The notes under the pieces were generated by a model. That model worked only from the letters and a program-made list of their open reading frames with translations, was not told where the DNA came from and did not search any database. Made by a program: the position numbers and the translations under genes. Shown piece after piece: positions 23,972 through 31,203 of a stretch of 31,524 nucleotides of DNA. The stretch is from DASSKP01 sp035695045 (GTDB taxonomy: Bacteria; Actinomycetota; Actinomycetes; JAFAQI01), in NCBI GenBank assembly GCA_035695045.1, contig DASSEX010000073.1, forward strand, positions 1 to 31,524, given 5' to 3'. The number at the start of each line of letters is the position of its first letter. Within the stretch, counting starts at the first letter, position 1.

Positions 23972-26203
23972 TTGGCGGGCGGCAAGACGGCGGAGCTCGA
24001 GCGCGAGCAGGCCTATCTGACCCGGCTCTACGACCGGCTGGACTGGCTGCGCCACCAGACCCACGACCGGCTCGCCGAGGTCCGCCGCCGCGGCGCGACC
24101 GGTACCCACCAGCAGCGCAGCGAGCGGGACGCCTTCGCGGGCATGTACGCCGCCCGCCTCGCCCAGCTCAACGCGGTCGAGGCCGGCCTGTGCTTCGGCC
24201 GGATCGACCTGCGCGCGGGTGAGCGTCATCACGTCGGCCGGATCGGGCTGACCGATGACCGGCACGAGACCTTGCTGGTCGACTGGCGGGCACCCGCCGC
24301 CGAGCCGTTCTATCGAGCGACGGCCGCCGACCCGCAGGGTGTCGTACGACGTCGGCACCTGCGCACGCGCGGCCGCAGGCTGCTCGACATCGAGGACGAC
24401 GTGTTCGACCTCGATGCGCTGTCCGACGAGGACAAGGCGACGCTCGGTGGAGAGGGTGCGCTGCTCGCGGCGCTCTCGGCACGGCGCACTGGCCGGATGC
24501 GCGACATCGTCGAGACGATCCAAGCCGAGCAGGACACCGTCATTCGTGCCGACGCCTCCGGTGTCCTCGTCGTGCAAGGTGGCCCCGGCACGGGCAAGAC
24601 CGCCGTTGCGTTGCACCGCGCGGCCTACCTCCTCTACACGCATCGCGACACGCTGTCGCGCACGGGCGTCCTCGTGATCGGCCCCAACGGCGTCTTCCTG
24701 CGCTACATCGAGCAGGTGCTGCCCTCACTGGGTGAGACCGGCGTCGTGCTGTCGACGCTCGACACGTTGTTGCCCGGTGTGCAGGTCAAGCGGGTCGACA
24801 GCGATCGCGCCTCAGAGCTGAAGGCGGACCCCCGGATGGCGGACGTCGTCCGCGGTGCGATCGGTGTCGTGCAGCGAGTGCCGGATGCACCGGTCAGCAT
24901 GCACTGGGACGAGTTCGAGCTGACGCTGTCGCCGCAGCAGGTGGTGTCGGCGCGCAATCGCGCTCGCCGCAGCGGTCATGGGCACAACCGCGCACGCTAT
25001 GCGTTCGCGAAGCAGCTGCTGCGCCTCTTCGTGGGTCAGGTCGTGGCCGCTGACCCGGAGCTGTCCGGACAGCGCTGGGTCGTGCGCTCGATGATGCGCA
25101 GCGACGAGTTCCGCGACGTGATGAACGCTCTGTGGCCGCTGCGCTCCGCCGAGGAACTGGTCGACACGCTGCTGTCGAGCGAGCCGATGCTGGAGGCTGC
25201 TGCGCCGTGGCTGACGGCGGACGACCGCCGCGCACTCCTGCGGGCCGCCGGCAGCGGCTGGGCATCGGGAGACGTTCCGCTGCTCGACGAGGCGTGGGCT
25301 CTCCTCGGCGACCCTGGCGAGGTGATCGAGATAGCGGCGCGTAAGCGCAAGGCCAGGGACGAGGCGGAGTACGCACGTCAGGTGGTGGCCGCGAGCGGCC
25401 TCGCCGGCCGGGTCGACCCGCACAACCTCGCCGCCCGGTACGCCGGCCCGATCGACGACGAGTCGGTCGCCGAGCGCGCCGGTCGAGACATTGCCTGGCA
25501 CTACGGGCACGTCATCGTCGACGAGGCTCAGGAGCTCTCGCCCATGCAGTGGCGGATGCTCGCCCGACGCTGCCCGTCGCGATCGATGACGGTGGTCGGC
25601 GACATCGCGCAGACATCTGCGCCGTGGGGTGCTTCGTCGTGGGCGGACATGCTCGAACCCGTCGCTCCCGGCCGGTGGCGCGCGTTCGAGCTGACCGTCA
25701 ACTACCGCACCCCGACACAGGTGATGGACATCGCCGCTGACGTGCTGGCCGCCGTCGACCCCGATGCCAAGGCACCGGCGTCGGTGCGTGACGCCGACAC
25801 CGGACCCAGGGCCGACCGTTGCGACTCGGCCGATGACCTCGGCGCGCATGTCGCCCGGGTCGCCGCCGAGGAGCTCGCCCTCGCGGACGGCGGCACCGTC
25901 GCCGTCCTCACCCCCTCCGCTCTGCTCGAGCAGGTCACTGCTGCGGTCAGCGCGCGGTTGCCGGACGTCGTGGGTGACCCCCTCGAGTCACCGGTCTCTG
26001 TGCTGTCCGTACGAGCGTCGAAGGGTCTGGAGTTCGACGCGGTCGTCGTGGTCGAACCGTCCCTGGTCGTCGCCGAAGGCTCACACGGGCTGCGCGACCT
26101 CTATGTCGCTCTCACTCGCGCGACGCAGCATCTGGTCGTCGTACATGCCACGGACCTGCCGCCCTCACTCGGTGGCCTGCCCTCGGCGGCCGTCTCCGCC
26201 TGA
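23972..26203 (+). CDS. HelD/HelR-type UvrD-like helicase acting on RNA polymerase
   Basis: 743 residues from TTG 23972. An N-terminal charged coiled region (about 1-60) precedes the superfamily 1 ATPase. Motifs: Walker A GGPGTGKTA (about 203-211), Walker B VIVDEAQELSPMQWRML, GDIAQTSAPWG (motif III), VNYRTP (motif IV), VLSVRASKGLEFDAVVVVEP (motif V) and DLYVALTRATQHLVVVH (motif VI). Such proteins remove stalled or drug-bound RNA polymerase from DNA; HelR homologues give rifampicin tolerance in Streptomyces. Class I, II or HelR assignment needs the polymerase-channel loop, which I cannot judge. AAGGGG at 23961-23966 lies 6-7 bases before this TTG; TTG 23942 is an alternative start. Divergent from acnR. 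Confidence 0.85.
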   Translation: MAGGKTAELEREQAYLTRLYDRLDWLRHQTHDRLAEVRRRGATGTHQQRSERDAFAGMYAARLAQLNAVEAGLCFGRIDLRAGERHHVGRIGLTDDRHETLLVDWRAPAAEPFYRATAADPQGVVRRRHLRTRGRRLLDIEDDVFDLDALSDEDKATLGGEGALLAALSARRTGRMRDIVETIQAEQDTVIRADASGVLVVQGGPGTGKTAVALHRAAYLLYTHRDTLSRTGVLVIGPNGVFLRYIEQVLPSLGETGVVLSTLDTLLPGVQVKRVDSDRASELKADPRMADVVRGAIGVVQRVPDAPVSMHWDEFELTLSPQQVVSARNRARRSGHGHNRARYAFAKQLLRLFVGQVVAADPELSGQRWVVRSMMRSDEFRDVMNALWPLRSAEELVDTLLSSEPMLEAAAPWLTADDRRALLRAAGSGWASGDVPLLDEAWALLGDPGEVIEIAARKRKARDEAEYARQVVAASGLAGRVDPHNLAARYAGPIDDESVAERAGRDIAWHYGHVIVDEAQELSPMQWRMLARRCPSRSMTVVGDIAQTSAPWGASSWADMLEPVAPGRWRAFELTVNYRTPTQVMDIAADVLAAVDPDAKAPASVRDADTGPRADRCDSADDLGAHVARVAAEELALADGGTVAVLTPSALLEQVTAAVSARLPDVVGDPLESPVSVLSVRASKGLEFDAVVVVEPSLVVAEGSHGLRDLYVALTRATQHLVVVHATDLPPSLGGLPSAAVSA

Positions 26204-26205
26204 CA

Positions 26206-26227
26206 GTCGGCGCCCGGCTGCGCCGAC
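26206..26227 (+). terminator. Hairpin terminator after the helicase gene
   Basis: GTCGGCGC at 26206-26213 and GCGCCGAC at 26220-26227 form a perfect 8-bp stem with a six-base loop, two bases after the helicase stop. No T-tract follows. Confidence 0.7.
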
Positions 26228-26267
26228 ACGGGGATTCGACGCCCGCTTCCGTACGCAACCCTGCTGC

Positions 26268-26294
26268 GTGAGGCGCGAAACCGAGTTGCCTCAC
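26268..26294 (-). terminator. Weak hairpin at the end of the small membrane protein gene
   Basis: GTGAGGC at 26268-26274 pairs with GCCTCAC at 26288-26294 (7 bp, 13-base loop). The right arm includes the stop codon of the minus-strand gene. It may help end that transcript; the large loop makes it doubtful. Confidence 0.4.
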
Positions 26295-26563
26295 CTGCCC
26301 CTGTTCCGCAGGTACCTCGCAAGCGCCAGGTGGTAGCAGGCCGGCGCGAGCGTGAACAGGGTGAACAGCGGAAGCAGCTCGGCGTCGTGATGGCCTTCGC
26401 GATTGGTCGTGGCGACAAGCCACCACAGCGCGAACATCGCGGCGGCCAAGAACACGCTGATGACCAGGAGCCGGATGCCGCGCCGGCGTTCGTCTCTCGA
26501 GGTCCGGGTCCGGCGGTGAACGAGTGCCGGCTTGCTGCGCGGGGCCTTAGTCACGGTCGGCAT
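26291..26563 (-). CDS. Hypothetical two-helix membrane protein
   Basis: 90 residues. A basic N-terminus (TKAPRSKPALVHRRTRTSRDERRR) is followed by two hydrophobic helices, IRLLVISVFLAAAMFALWWLV (about 30-50) and LLPLFTLFTLAPACYHLALA (about 63-82), and a basic end RYLRNRGR. Both termini are expected in the cytoplasm. Not recognised as a family. ATG 26563 was chosen because GGAGGTG lies 6 bases before it; the GTG at 26578 overlaps that ribosome-binding site. It is convergent with the helicase gene and divergent from the CapA fusion gene; nothing in the sequence ties it to either. Confidence 0.62.
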   Translation of the reverse strand: MPTVTKAPRSKPALVHRRTRTSRDERRRGIRLLVISVFLAAAMFALWWLVATTNREGHHDAELLPLFTLFTLAPACYHLALARYLRNRGR

Positions 26564-26758
26564 GTCAGGCACCTCCACGGCGACGTCCTCATCTCCTGTG
26601 TGGGCGTTCTCGGCGACGATCGCAAGAGGCGAACGTCACGTCCGCCGCTCCGGCCTGACGCCGAGCCGGCGGCTGGTGATCGATGTGGCAGCCGCTGTCC
26701 GGGTGAGATGTCCGGATTCGGCTTCGAAGTCCGCGACGTTGCCCCACAATCGACCCTC
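26564..26758. promoter_or_regulatory. Divergent spacer upstream of the CapA fusion gene
   Basis: 195 bp. CACAAT at 26745-26750 lies eight bases before the GTG at 26759 and is a possible -10 for a near-leaderless mRNA; no clear -35 is seen. An in-frame ATG at 26708 is present but lacks spacing to a ribosome-binding site and would give a signal peptide with an unusual 17-residue extension. Confidence 0.4.
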
Positions 26759-28363
26759 GTGCGGCGCCTCGTGTCCTCACTCGTCGGGCTCGCGCTCGTC
26801 GGGACTGCCCTGCTCGCGAACGATCCGTCTGCCTCTGCGTCGACGACCATCGGCACAAAGACGCTGCTGGCGCAGCTGACGGTGGCGTCCGAGCATCGCG
26901 GTGGCTTCACGTCCTCGGCCTTCGGTCCCTGGACGGACAGTGACGGCGATGGCTGTACGACGCCCAACGAGGTGCTGATTCGTGACGCGCTCACCAAGCC
27001 GCAGGTGGCCAGCGGCTGCACGCTGATCGGCGGCCGGTGGCGATCGCTGTACGACGGCGCATATCTCACGGACTCAACGCAGATGCGCGTCGATCACTTG
27101 GTGTCGCTTCGGGAGAGCTGGCAGTCGAATGCGTGGCGCTGGGATGCGGATACCAGACATCGGTTCATGAACGACCTCGCGTATCCGCGAACCCTGCTCG
27201 CCGTCAGCGCAGCCTCATACCAGTCGAAGAACGGTGCTGAACCCACGGAATGGATGCCGCGTGCGGCCTTCAGGTGCAACTACCTCGCGCGATGGGTTGC
27301 GGTGAAATGGCGGTGGCGGCTGAGCATCGATGCGACCGAGAAGTCGTTCTTGACGAATCATCTCGCTGCCTGCGGGTGGCCGTCGGTGCTGAAGCCCGGC
27401 CGTGCCCGCGTCGTCTATGCCACCGCGGTCTTCTCGTTCGTCGGCGACACGATCCTCGGTGACACCCCGAAGCTGCCGAGCAACCCGTACGGCTACCTGT
27501 CGCCGATCGTTCCGCAGATCCGCAGCGGCATCGACGTCGGCTTCGCCAACCTCGAGGGCACTTTCACCAACAGCACGGACGCGAAATGCAGCGGCGGCAC
27601 CACCTGCTACACGTTCCGCAACCCGCCGTCGTACGCTCACGTCTTTGTCCGTGCCGGGTACGACGTCCTCAACCTCGCCAACAACCACTCGCACGACTTC
27701 GGCGCCGCGGGTGTGAGCGACACGAAGACCGCGATCACGAGTGCGGGAATGCGCTACACCGGCCTGCCGGGACAGATCACGTATCTGACGAGCAACGGCA
27801 TCCGGGTCGCGTTCGTCGGCTTCGCGCCATACTCCTCGACCAACAACCTTCTCGACCTCTCGACCGCCGCCCAGCTGATCCGCAAGGCGCACGCCAACGC
27901 CGCGATCGTCGTCGTCTACATGCACGCCGGCGCGGAGGGTGCGAATGCCGACCACGTGACCGGTCGCGAGGAGACGTTCATCGGCGAGGACCGTGGCAAT
28001 CCGAAGAAGTTCGCGCACATGGCGGTCGACAACGGCGCGAGCATCGTCGTGGCGAGCGGTCCGCATGTCATGCGCGGGATGGAGTTCTACCGGCACCGCC
28101 TGATCGCGTACAGCCTCGGCGACTTCGTGAACTTCCACAACTTCAGTACGTCGGGGGTGCTCGCGCACTCCGGGGTCCTGCGGGTGACTCTCAGCAAGAC
28201 GGGCACGTTCCGCTCGGCGCGGCTGGTCTCGGTGACTCTCGACTCCGGTGGCCGTGGCGCCGTCGGCGGCGGCTCCGTGTCGTTCGTCCGCACGTTGTCC
28301 GACGAGGACTTCGGCTCGACGGCCGCGAAGTTCACGAGCTCCGGCGTCATCTCTCAGCCCTGA
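26759..28363 (+). CDS. Secreted fusion of HNH-type nuclease domain (DUF1524-like) and CapA phosphoesterase domain
   Basis: 534 residues from GTG 26759. A Sec signal peptide (MRRLVSSLVGLALVGTALLA, cleavage near ASA at 25-27) leads. Residues about 45-205 match secreted actinobacterial HNH/DUF1524 nucleases: WTDSDGDGCTTPNEVLIRDA, MRVDHLVSLRESW (H113), FMNDL, LLAVSA, WMPRAAFRCNYLARWVAVK. The usual asparagine before Q-S-K is Tyr154 here, so activity is uncertain. Residues about 219-475 are a CapA metallophosphatase-like domain: SFVGDTILG (D230), FANLEGTF (E266), NLANNHSHDFG (H310), MHAGAE (H389), GPHVMRG (H436) and YSLGDFVNF. The two domains are joined by only about 15 residues. I know both families separately but not this fusion. 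A 22-bp inverted repeat follows the stop. Confidence 0.85.
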   Translation: MRRLVSSLVGLALVGTALLANDPSASASTTIGTKTLLAQLTVASEHRGGFTSSAFGPWTDSDGDGCTTPNEVLIRDALTKPQVASGCTLIGGRWRSLYDGAYLTDSTQMRVDHLVSLRESWQSNAWRWDADTRHRFMNDLAYPRTLLAVSAASYQSKNGAEPTEWMPRAAFRCNYLARWVAVKWRWRLSIDATEKSFLTNHLAACGWPSVLKPGRARVVYATAVFSFVGDTILGDTPKLPSNPYGYLSPIVPQIRSGIDVGFANLEGTFTNSTDAKCSGGTTCYTFRNPPSYAHVFVRAGYDVLNLANNHSHDFGAAGVSDTKTAITSAGMRYTGLPGQITYLTSNGIRVAFVGFAPYSSTNNLLDLSTAAQLIRKAHANAAIVVVYMHAGAEGANADHVTGREETFIGEDRGNPKKFAHMAVDNGASIVVASGPHVMRGMEFYRHRLIAYSLGDFVNFHNFSTSGVLAHSGVLRVTLSKTGTFRSARLVSVTLDSGGRGAVGGGSVSFVRTLSDEDFGSTAAKFTSSGVISQP

Positions 28364-28369
28364 CCCCCT

Positions 28370-28431
28370 GTTGAGTGCGACGTAATCCCCCTAACTGCCC
28401 TCCGCGCAAGGGGGATTACGTCGCACTCAAC
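28370..28431. terminator. Perfect 22-bp inverted repeat, bidirectional terminator candidate
   Basis: The left arm (28370-28391, starting GTTGAGTGCGACG and ending AATCCCCC) is exactly complementary to the right arm (28410-28431), with an 18-base loop. It begins 7 bp after the CapA fusion stop. The stop codon of the convergent esterase gene (28427-28429) is inside the right arm. Length and perfection exceed the other terminators in this window and suggest a dispersed repeat element. Confidence 0.8.
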
Positions 28432-29314
28432 CGCTGAGGTGGTCTGCCAGGAAGGCGAGGGTCGACGGCAGCCGCCGCCGCCAGAAGCTGCCGACGTGGC
28501 AGCCGCTCTCGATGCCGCCCGTGGCGCCGGGGATGAGCTTCAGCAGCTGCCTCGCCGTCGGCGCGAACGGGTCCGCGCTGCCGCAGTCGATCCGGATCGC
28601 CGGACCTCGCACCTCGTCCAGGTGCTCCCACAGCCCGTAGCGCTTCCAGTCGCGCTCCGAGTCGAAGGTGTAGGGATGGCCGCGCCGCGCCTCGGCGTAT
28701 GACCGGAAGACCGCAGGGCTGAGGGCGACCGCGGCAGCGACGGTCTCGGGATGTTGCTGCACGAGCAACAGGCTGCCGCACGCCCCCATGGACGAACCGA
28801 AGACTCCGCGCCGGTCGCGCGAGCCGCCGACCCCGAACCGGTGCTCGACCGCCGGAACGACATCGTCGAGCAGCGCGGCCATCGGGTCGCGTCCGTCCGC
28901 CCGCGGATGCCAGTAGGTGCGACCACCGAAGCCGGGCTGCACGAAGGCCAGTCGCGATCCCGCTGCGGTCGCGAAACCGCCGATCCCGAGCCCGCCGTCG
29001 AGGTCGCCGTCGCCACGGTTCAGCCCGGGCAGGTAGACGACGAGAGGGGTCCCGTCCCCCGGCCGGTGTCCGGCCGGCAACGCCACGCTGTAGCCGAGCT
29101 GCTCGCCGGGCATGGCGGCAGAGGTCGTCGACAAGTGCGTCACGGCATAGGTGCTCCGCGGCACGGCAGGATTCGGCCCGCATCCGCCGCGTAGGCGGAC
29201 GAAGGTCGGGTTGTCCCACTCCGCGGCGGTGCCCGCGCCGACGGCCACAACGCCGGCTCCCAGCACCCCGAGGAGAAGCGTGCGGCGCGACAGGGCGCCG
29301 CCGTCGTCGTGCAT
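28427..29314 (-). CDS. Tat-exported alpha/beta-hydrolase esterase
   Basis: 295 residues from ATG 29314. The N-terminus SRRTLLLGVLGAGVVAVGAG is a twin-arginine signal. The mature part is an esterase D/antigen 85-like fold: LVVYLPGL, the oxyanion-side GGRTYW, the nucleophile elbow GVFGSSMGACGS (G-x-S-x-G), Asp in IDCGSADPF and His in ESGCHVGSFW, so the catalytic triad is complete. Substrate unknown; relatives act on trehalose mycolates, acyl esters or S-formylglutathione. ATG 29323 is an alternative start; the upstream open frame to 29779 is antisense to the sigma factor gene and rejected. It is divergent from the sigma factor gene and may belong to its regulon (inference). Confidence 0.85.
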   Translation of the reverse strand: MHDDGGALSRRTLLLGVLGAGVVAVGAGTAAEWDNPTFVRLRGGCGPNPAVPRSTYAVTHLSTTSAAMPGEQLGYSVALPAGHRPGDGTPLVVYLPGLNRGDGDLDGGLGIGGFATAAGSRLAFVQPGFGGRTYWHPRADGRDPMAALLDDVVPAVEHRFGVGGSRDRRGVFGSSMGACGSLLLVQQHPETVAAAVALSPAVFRSYAEARRGHPYTFDSERDWKRYGLWEHLDEVRGPAIRIDCGSADPFAPTARQLLKLIPGATGGIESGCHVGSFWRRRLPSTLAFLADHLSG

Positions 29315-29338
29315 GTCGGACATCCTCGGCGGAATGAG

Positions 29339-29366
29339 GCAACCTTTCGGGCAGGCTCGCCGGTCA
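29339..29366 (+). promoter_or_regulatory. ECF-type promoter candidate upstream of the sigma factor gene
   Basis: GCAACC at 29339-29344 and GGTCA at 29362-29366 are separated by 17 bp and resemble ECF promoters (AAC in the -35, GTC in the -10). If used, transcription would begin about 29373-29375, at an in-frame GTG. This would allow autoregulation by the encoded sigma factor. Confidence 0.35.
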
Positions 29367-29395
29367 TCTCCGGTGTGAGCAGCCTCGGGGGTGTC

Positions 29396-29923
29396 GTGGT
29401 CGAAGCAGTCGATGCGGTGCGCCGTGTGCCGTTCGACGAGTTCGTCGCGGCCCGCGGCCAGGCCCTGCACCGGACGGCGTACCTGCTGACAGGGGACTGG
29501 GCGCTCGCCGAGGACCTGCTGCAGACGGCGCTCGCCCGCGCCTATCCACGCTGGGACCGGATCGTCGGTGACGACCCGGAGGGCTACCTGAGACGAATCC
29601 TCGTCAACACCTGGTCGTCCTGGTGGCGGCGCAAGTGGCGCGGCGAAGTGCCGACGGACGAGATGCGCGATGCGCCGACCAATGACGAGTACGTCGCCGC
29701 GGATCGCCGCGACGCCGTCCGGATGGCGCTGGCACGGCTGCCGAGACGCCAGCGGGCGGTGGTGGTCCTGCGGTTCCACGAGGACATGACGGAGGCCCAG
29801 GTGGCGGCAGCGCTGGGCATCTCGGTCGGCACGGTGAAGAGCCAGACGGCGAAGGCACTGGCCAAGTTGCGCGAGGACGCGGCCCTGACCGGCTACGGCA
29901 CGACGACGACGGGTGGTGAGTGA
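29396..29923 (+). CDS. SigE-family ECF RNA polymerase sigma factor
   Basis: 175 residues. Region 2 is FDEFVAARGQALHRTAYLLTGDWALAEDLLQTALARAYPRW followed by YLRRILVNTWSSWWRRKW. Region 4 is LPRRQRAVVVLRFHEDMTEAQVAAALGISVGTVKSQTAKALAKL with the DNA-contacting HTH. LLTGDWALAEDLLQ is characteristic of the actinobacterial SigE-like ECF family. The start is uncertain: GTG 29396 has GGGGG upstream, and GTG 29375 would fit a leaderless mRNA from the candidate ECF promoter. The next gene overlaps its end and encodes a membrane protein, the usual place for an anti-sigma factor. Confidence 0.9.
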   Translation: MVEAVDAVRRVPFDEFVAARGQALHRTAYLLTGDWALAEDLLQTALARAYPRWDRIVGDDPEGYLRRILVNTWSSWWRRKWRGEVPTDEMRDAPTNDEYVAADRRDAVRMALARLPRRQRAVVVLRFHEDMTEAQVAAALGISVGTVKSQTAKALAKLREDAALTGYGTTTTGGE

Positions 29924-31166
29924 CGTGGTGCGGACCGACGACGAGCCGGCACTGCGGGCAGCGTTGGCGGACCTGACGGTCGGGCAGCCCGACCTTCCGG
30001 TCGACCGCGTGGCGGGAGTACGCCGCAGGCACGCCCGCCGTCGGCAGCTTCAAGCCGCTGCCGCAGCGGGTGCGATGGCGATCGCCGCGCTCGGCGTGAT
30101 CGCGGTCAGCGGCGTCTTCCACGGCGCGCGCTCGACCCAGTCTCTGAACCGCCCGGTGCCCTCCTGGGCGCTGCCGTGGGACGACCACCGCGACGGCTCG
30201 GTGCCGCAACCCATCCTCGCCGGTGCCGTGTCGCACTGGGTGGCTGACCAGCTGGCAAAGGCACCCTTGCCGCCGAACCAGCCGATCACGATGCGTCCAG
30301 TGGTCTGGTACCTCGGCACGCGCATTCCCGGGACTGACCACGTGGTGGCCGTGTTCGAGGCGACCGGTCTGCATGCGGGCGCGCTCGCGCTGACGAAGGG
30401 GCCGCGGCTCGTCGTCGCCCACGCGGCGTGGAGCGACGTCACGCACAGCAGCGTCAGGGGCGGGTACGCCTGGTCCTACGTCGACGTCGCCGCGCCGTCG
30501 CCTGGCTATGCCGGCGTCATCGGCGGCTACGCACCGGCGGGCAATGCCGACGGCGGGTTCGACAACGTCGCGTGGCTCCTCACGTCGCCGAAGGCGCGCG
30601 ACGCCTCGTGGACGGTCGAGACGGCAGGTGGCCGCACGCTGTCGGGTGACGTGCCGCTCGACCACGGCTACGCGTCGGTGGACGTCGGGCAGGTCATGAG
30701 CCGCGTACGGATCAACGCGCTGGCGACGGGGCCGGAGGGGCAGTCGGTCCCGTTCCACGGATGGCTGGGAGTGCCCGGGGCGCCGGGCCGCGAGGTGCCG
30801 ACGCTCGTCTCTGCTGGGTCGCTCGTCGGGGTCCCGCAGGGCAGGCTGACGCTGGGCGAGTCGTCCAGCCAGGGCAGCTCGGTCTACGTCGACGGCGACG
30901 CCAACGCACCCGCTGGCCGGCCGACGACCGTCTACGCGCGGTGCTACAGCGCGGACGATGCCCGGAGCATCCGGGTGACGGTCGACGGCGACATCACCCG
31001 GATCGGGCGGTCGGGCGTGCGAGTGGTCTGCGACGGGCAGCAGCACGTGCTGCCCGGCAACCCGACCGGTGACCCGACGGCGCGAACAGGTGCAGTAGGG
31101 CACTCCGTGGGGGTGCGTGCCTCCAACCTGACCGCCTGGACGGTGGCGGTCGTCATCCACGCCTGA
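29916..31166 (+). CDS. Membrane protein paired with the sigma factor (putative anti-sigma factor)
   Basis: About 416 residues. A short cytoplasmic N-terminus (EPALRAALADLTVGQPDLPVDRVAGVRRRHARRR) precedes one transmembrane helix at about 47-66 (AAAAGAMAIAALGVIAVSG). A 340-residue extracytoplasmic part of mostly beta-strand character follows. The zinc-binding H-x3-C-x2-C motif of ZAS anti-sigma factors is absent. The layout and overlap with the sigma gene suggest a regulator that holds the sigma factor and senses outside the cell, but no family was recognised for the outer domain. Several GTG codons (29913, 29916, 29925, 29928) are possible starts; GGTGAG at 29915-29920 favours 29925 slightly. 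Confidence 0.72.
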   Translation: MSDVVRTDDEPALRAALADLTVGQPDLPVDRVAGVRRRHARRRQLQAAAAAGAMAIAALGVIAVSGVFHGARSTQSLNRPVPSWALPWDDHRDGSVPQPILAGAVSHWVADQLAKAPLPPNQPITMRPVVWYLGTRIPGTDHVVAVFEATGLHAGALALTKGPRLVVAHAAWSDVTHSSVRGGYAWSYVDVAAPSPGYAGVIGGYAPAGNADGGFDNVAWLLTSPKARDASWTVETAGGRTLSGDVPLDHGYASVDVGQVMSRVRINALATGPEGQSVPFHGWLGVPGAPGREVPTLVSAGSLVGVPQGRLTLGESSSQGSSVYVDGDANAPAGRPTTVYARCYSADDARSIRVTVDGDITRIGRSGVRVVCDGQQHVLPGNPTGDPTARTGAVGHSVGVRASNLTAWTVAVVIHA

Positions 31167-31203
31167 CCCGGTCGGGACGCACCGACGTAGGGTCGGCGGG
31201 GTG
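31163..31203 (+). promoter_or_regulatory. Leaderless promoter candidate for the Sir2 gene
   Basis: CTGACC at 31163-31168 and TAGGGT at 31188-31193 (19-bp spacer) precede GTG 31201 by seven bases after the -10. The promoter overlaps the stop codon of the preceding gene. No Shine-Dalgarno sequence is required in this arrangement. Confidence 0.45.

Noticed and set aside
29315..29779. A 5' extension of the esterase frame upstream of its Tat signal
   Set aside because: This stretch is antisense to the sigma factor gene, and the twin-arginine signal marks the real N-terminus.
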